Shown one piece after another: positions 6,190 through 8,297 of a stretch of DNA of 8,297 nucleotides. The translations under genes were made by a program, and so were the position numbers. The DNA lies in NCBI GenBank assembly GCA_934177025.1, contig CAKPPA010000040.1:1-8297 (forward strand), given 5' to 3'. Each line of letters starts with the position of its first letter. Positions within the stretch are counted from its first letter, which is position 1. The DNA is from an uncultured Clostridia bacterium (lineage in GTDB: Bacteria; Bacillota; Clostridia; Christensenellales; CAG-314). The notes beneath the pieces were generated by a model. It was not told the DNA's origin, searched no databases, and saw only the letters and a program-made list of their open reading frames with translations.

Positions 6190-6444
6190 TTATTTCGCCT
6201 TTTCGATGATTTCCACCAGTCTCCAGTTTTTGGTTTTACTGAGTTTTCTGGTTTCGGCGATCCGAACTTTATCGCCAATGCCACAAGCATTTTGTTCATC
6301 GTGCGCTTTGAATTTTTTCGTTTTGGATACGGTCTTTTTGTAAAGCGGGTGTTTGAATTTTTCCACAACCGCTACGGTGATCGTTTTATCCATTTTGTCG
6401 GACACAACAATGCCGACTCTTTCTTTTCTTAAATTTCTTTCCAT
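6190..6444 (-). CDS. rpsQ: 30S ribosomal protein S17
   Basis: S17 is a primary 16S rRNA-binding protein of the OB-fold family that acts early in 30S assembly. The 84-residue length is typical. Landmarks are RKERVGIVVSDKMDKTITVAV (6-26; the conserved V-S-D-KMDKT core), HPLYKKTV (32-39), the KKFKAHDE segment (43-50) and GDKVRIAETRKLSKTKNWRLVEI (57-79). AAGGAG, overlapping the rpmC TAA, lies 11 bases upstream of the ATG, a slightly long but workable spacing. No anomalies are seen. Confidence 0.99.
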   Translation of the reverse strand: MERNLRKERVGIVVSDKMDKTITVAVVEKFKHPLYKKTVSKTKKFKAHDEQNACGIGDKVRIAETRKLSKTKNWRLVEIIEKAK

Positions 6445-6459
6445 AATTCGTTACGCTCC

Positions 6460-6672
6460 TTATGCCTTTTTCCCGTGAGCGACGTTCAGCTCACGTTCGC
6501 GCAAAACGGTTTTCACCCTTGCGATATCTTTTTTGCACGCGTTGATAGACAAAGGATTCGTCAACTGATTTGTCGCGTGACTCATCCGAAGGTTGAACAA
6601 TTCCTTTTTCAGTTCTTCCAGTTTCGCCACTAATTCTTCATTGGTCATTTCGTGAATAACTTTTGCTTTCAT
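6460..6672 (-). CDS. rpmC: 50S ribosomal protein L29
   Basis: L29 is a small helical hairpin protein at the tunnel exit, next to L23, and forms part of the docking site for targeting factors. The 70-residue product starts MKAKVIHEMTNEELVAKLEEL and contains LKKELFNLRMSHATNQL (22-38) and NPLSINACKKDIARVKTVLRERE (40-62), all typical. The chosen ATG shares one base with the rplP stop (TGATG). A TTG one codon earlier is in frame but unlikely. The ribosome site is the weakest in the window: GAAGG lies only 3 bases from the ATG, with GGCGGT further upstream. Re-initiation by ribosomes finishing rplP therefore seems likely, but this is inference. Confidence 0.97.
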   Translation of the reverse strand: MKAKVIHEMTNEELVAKLEELKKELFNLRMSHATNQLTNPLSINACKKDIARVKTVLRERELNVAHGKKA

Positions 6673-7115
6673 CAACCTTCACCGCCTTCTGCTGATTCTT
6701 TCGCTGCCGTTTCTTTCTTAATGAATTTGCATTTTACCGGCAGTTTGTGGCTGGCAAGCCGCAGCGCTTCCCTTGCCGTTTCCTCCGGGATACCTGCCAT
6801 TTCGAACATGACTCTACCCTGTTTTACCACTGCTACCCAGTACTCCGGAGAACCTTTACCGGAGCCCATGCGGGTTTCCGCCGGTTTTTTCGTTACCGGT
6901 TTGTGAGGGAAAATGTCAACCCAAACGTTACCGCCACGTTTGATGAAACGCGTCATCGCGACACGCGCCGCTTCGATTTGGTTGCTGGTTACCCATGCAC
7001 ATTCCAATGCTTGCAAACCGTATTCGCCGTAAGCGAGCTTGTTGCCTTTATGTGCTTCGCCTTTCATACGCCCTCTGAACTGACGGCGTCTTTTTACTCT
7101 TTTAGGCATTAACAT
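6672..7115 (-). CDS. rplP: 50S ribosomal protein L16
   Basis: L16 organises the peptidyl-transferase region and A-site tRNA binding, and is a late assembly protein. The 147-residue product is near the usual 136-146. It begins MLMPKRVKRRRQFRGRMKG, then shows GEYGLQALE (30-38), ARVAMTRFIKRGGNVWVDIFP (50-70), HKPVTKKPAETRMGSGKG (71-88) and PEYWVAVVKQGRVMFEMAGI (90-109). The C-terminus has an acidic end (KESAEGGEG). The ATG at 7115 lies inside the last codons of rpsC and is 8 bases after AAGGAGG. A second in-frame ATG two codons later is possible, but MLMPKR matches homologues better. The gene overlaps rpsC by 14 bases and rpmC by 1. Confidence 0.99.
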   Translation of the reverse strand: MLMPKRVKRRRQFRGRMKGEAHKGNKLAYGEYGLQALECAWVTSNQIEAARVAMTRFIKRGGNVWVDIFPHKPVTKKPAETRMGSGKGSPEYWVAVVKQGRVMFEMAGIPEETAREALRLASHKLPVKCKFIKKETAAKESAEGGEG

Positions 7116-7773
7116 TTGCTTGTCCTCCTTCCGTTTTGGCCCTCGCGAGAACTTCCCCTTTGTAGATCCAAACTTTTACGCCGATAACACCGAACGTGGT
7201 GTGTGCTTCCGCAAAACCGTAGTCGATGTCCGCACGCAACGTGTGCAGAGGAATGGATCCTTCGTGGTAATGTTCGCTTCTCGCGATTTCCGCTCCGTCC
7301 AAACGGCCGGCAACGGCAGTTTTAATTCCCTTTGCACCCGCGCGCATTGCTCTGCCCATTGCTTGGCGCATTGCTCTACGGAAGGAAATACGTTTTTCCA
7401 ACTGAGCGGCAATTCCTTCCGCTACGAGTTGCGCATCCATATCCGGTTTTTTCACTTCGAGGATGTTCAGCACAACCTGTTTGCCATCCACGAGTTTTTC
7501 CACTTCTTTTTTCATCACTTCCACACCGGCGCCGCCTTTGCCGATCAAAACGCCCGGACGGCTGGTGTTGATTCCGATGACAACTTTTCCTTCGCTGCGT
7601 TCAATCACAATCGAAGAGATTGCCGCTGCGTAATATTTCTTTTTCAGGAAGTCGCGAATCGTGCGATCCTCCTTCAACAATTTGGCAAAACTATCCTTGT
7701 TGGCAAACCATTGGGAATTCCAACCTTTGATAATGCCGACTCTCATCCCGTGCGGATTTACTTTTTGTCCCAT
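7102..7773 (-). CDS. rpsC: 30S ribosomal protein S3
   Basis: S3 forms part of the mRNA entry tunnel and, with S4 and S5, helps unwind mRNA. The 223-residue product opens with MGQKVNPHGMRVGIIKGWNS (1-20). A type-II KH domain carries the GxxG loop IGKGGAGVE (77-85). The C-terminal domain has QLEKRISFRRAMRQAMGRAMR (124-144), whose Arg132/Arg133 neighbourhood matches the helicase-linked basic patch of E. coli S3. It also has GAKGIKTAVAGRLDGAEIAR (146-165) and the signature PLHTLRADIDYGFAEAHTTFG (175-195). AAGGAGGGC precedes the ATG, 10 bases after rplV, and includes two bases of its stop. The final EGGQANVNA codons double as the rplP ribosome site and start region. Confidence 0.99.
   Translation of the reverse strand: MGQKVNPHGMRVGIIKGWNSQWFANKDSFAKLLKEDRTIRDFLKKKYYAAAISSIVIERSEGKVVIGINTSRPGVLIGKGGAGVEVMKKEVEKLVDGKQVVLNILEVKKPDMDAQLVAEGIAAQLEKRISFRRAMRQAMGRAMRAGAKGIKTAVAGRLDGAEIARSEHYHEGSIPLHTLRADIDYGFAEAHTTFGVIGVKVWIYKGEVLARAKTEGGQANVNA
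7124..7130 (-). promoter_or_regulatory. rplP ribosome binding site embedded in rpsC
   Basis: AAGGAGG, 8 bases before the rplP ATG, is also read in frame as part of the Glu-Gly-Gly codons near the S3 C-terminus. It selects the ATG at 7115. Confidence 0.85.
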
Positions 7774-7783
7774 AGTGCCCTCC

Positions 7784-8170
7784 TTACTTCGCCGCGTCCA
7801 AAACCACCGTAATGTGGCTCGTGCGTTTTAAAATTCTGTAAGCCCGTCCTTGTGCGCGTGGCATCACGCGTTTCAACGTCGGACCCTGATCGGCGTAGCA
7901 CTCAGCAACGAACAACGTATCCTTCGACATGCCTTTGTTTACTTCGGCATTTGCCGCTGCGGAATTCAACACTTTTTTCACCGGAAGGCTTGCTGCTTTC
8001 GGCGTGTTTTCCAAAATTGCCAACGCTTCCATGTAGCCTTTGCCGCGAATCAAATCCAACACAACACCTACTTTCGAAGGGGAAATGCGGATGTATTTTG
8101 CTACGGCATACGGCCGCGGATCTCTTTCGGCGGCTCTTTTGCCGGATTTCATTTTACTTCTTGTAGCCAT
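7784..8170 (-). CDS. rplV: 50S ribosomal protein L22
   Basis: L22 lines the nascent-peptide exit tunnel with its extended beta-hairpin. Changes in that loop are linked to macrolide resistance in other bacteria. The 128-residue product carries about 20 extra N-terminal residues (KSGKRAAERDPRPYAVAK) compared with E. coli L22. That extension resembles those I know from Clostridia and is probably a lineage trait. The core shows YIRISPSKVGVVLDLIRGK (26-44), SAAANAE (69-75), LFVAECYADQGPTLKRV (86-102) and PRAQGRAYRILKRTSHITVVL (104-124), including the conserved tunnel-loop RA-GRA segment. No deletion or insertion is apparent in the loop. GAGGAGG, directly after the rpsS TAG, supports the ATG. Confidence 0.99.
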   Translation of the reverse strand: MATRSKMKSGKRAAERDPRPYAVAKYIRISPSKVGVVLDLIRGKGYMEALAILENTPKAASLPVKKVLNSAAANAEVNKGMSKDTLFVAECYADQGPTLKRVMPRAQGRAYRILKRTSHITVVLDAAK

Positions 8171-8181
8171 GATTTCCTCCT

Positions 8182-8297
8182 CTATTTCGCTGCGGTGGTT
8201 TTTCCGCCGGCATGTCCTTTAAACGTTCTGGTCGGGGCAAATTCGCCTAATTTCAAACCAACCATATCTTCCGTGATGTAAACAGGCACGTGTTTTC
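8182..8297 (-). CDS. rpsS: 30S ribosomal protein S19, C-terminal end (cut by window edge)
   Basis: Only the last 37 full codons and the TAG stop are present; the 5' part lies beyond the window. The peptide runs KHVPVYITEDMVG, then LKLGEFAPTRTFKGHAGGK and TTAAK. This is the conserved C-terminal region of S19, the 30S head protein that pairs with S13 and contacts the tRNA anticodon region. Leu replaces the His often found in VGHKLGEFAPT. Its position immediately before rplV is standard for the S10 cluster. Confidence 0.97.
   Translation of the reverse strand, partial: KHVPVYITEDMVGLKLGEFAPTRTFKGHAGGKTTAAK

Larger units (their letters stand above)
1..8297 (-). other. S10-spc ribosomal protein operon segment, apparently one transcription unit
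   Basis: Eighteen genes lie head to tail on one strand with gaps of at most 23 bases and three overlaps. There is no GC-rich hairpin with a T tract between genes and no gap large enough for a promoter. In E. coli the S10 and spc operons are separated by a promoter region between rpsQ and rplN, whereas here the genes appear continuous. Promoter and terminator must lie outside the window. Single-transcript organisation is inferred from spacing and not directly shown. Confidence 0.85.

Noticed and set aside
7120..7812. Plus-strand open frame (230 codons) opposite rpsC
   Set aside because: It is an antisense shadow of a conserved gene, with Phe/His/Arg-rich content and no recognisable domain.

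Overview
The window is a stretch of bacterial core chromosome: the 3' part of the S10 ribosomal-protein cluster and almost all of the spc cluster, all on the minus strand. Read from high to low coordinate, the order is rpsS (partial), rplV, rpsC, rplP, rpmC, rpsQ, rplN, rplX, rplE, rpsZ (zinc-type S14), rpsH, rplF, rplR, rpsE, rpmD, rplO, secY and adk (partial). This is the canonical bacterial order with no insertion, loss or rearrangement. I see no mobile element, tRNA, rRNA, CRISPR array, toxin, defence gene or terminator.

The organism is very probably a member of the Bacillota, most likely class Clostridia. The evidence is the gene order, strong AGGAGG-type ribosome binding sites before most genes, the four-cysteine S14, the L24 zinc ribbon, and an L22 with a Clostridia-style N-terminal extension and a C-terminal region of the form HITVVL. 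Base composition looks intermediate (mid to high 40s percent GC by eye). I cannot name a genus.

The genes are packed as one apparent transcription unit. The longest gap is 23 bases (between rpsZ and rpsH), and three junctions overlap: rpsC/rplP by 14 bases, rplP/rpmC by 1 base (TGATG) and rplO/secY by 1 base (TAATG). At about eight junctions the upstream stop codon is fused into the next gene's Shine-Dalgarno sequence (TAAGGAG or TAGGAGG), so termination and re-initiation sites nearly coincide. No internal promoter or E. coli-like S8 regulatory site is evident. No stretch over 300 bases lacks a gene.

Functionally, the block makes small-subunit proteins (S19, S3, S17, S14, S8, S5), large-subunit proteins (L22, L16, L29, L14, L24, L5, L6, L18, L30, L15), the protein-conducting channel SecY and the start of adenylate kinase.

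The one clearly unusual feature is ribosomal protein L30. Its usual core of about 58 residues sits behind a Lys/Ala/Glu-rich, arginine-free N-terminal tail of about 95 residues plus a linker of about 33 residues I cannot assign. L24 carries a similar arginine-free, Lys-rich C-terminal tail of about 27 residues. S5 has a shorter, Arg-rich N-terminal extension. I found no convincing undescribed system beyond these decorated ribosomal proteins.
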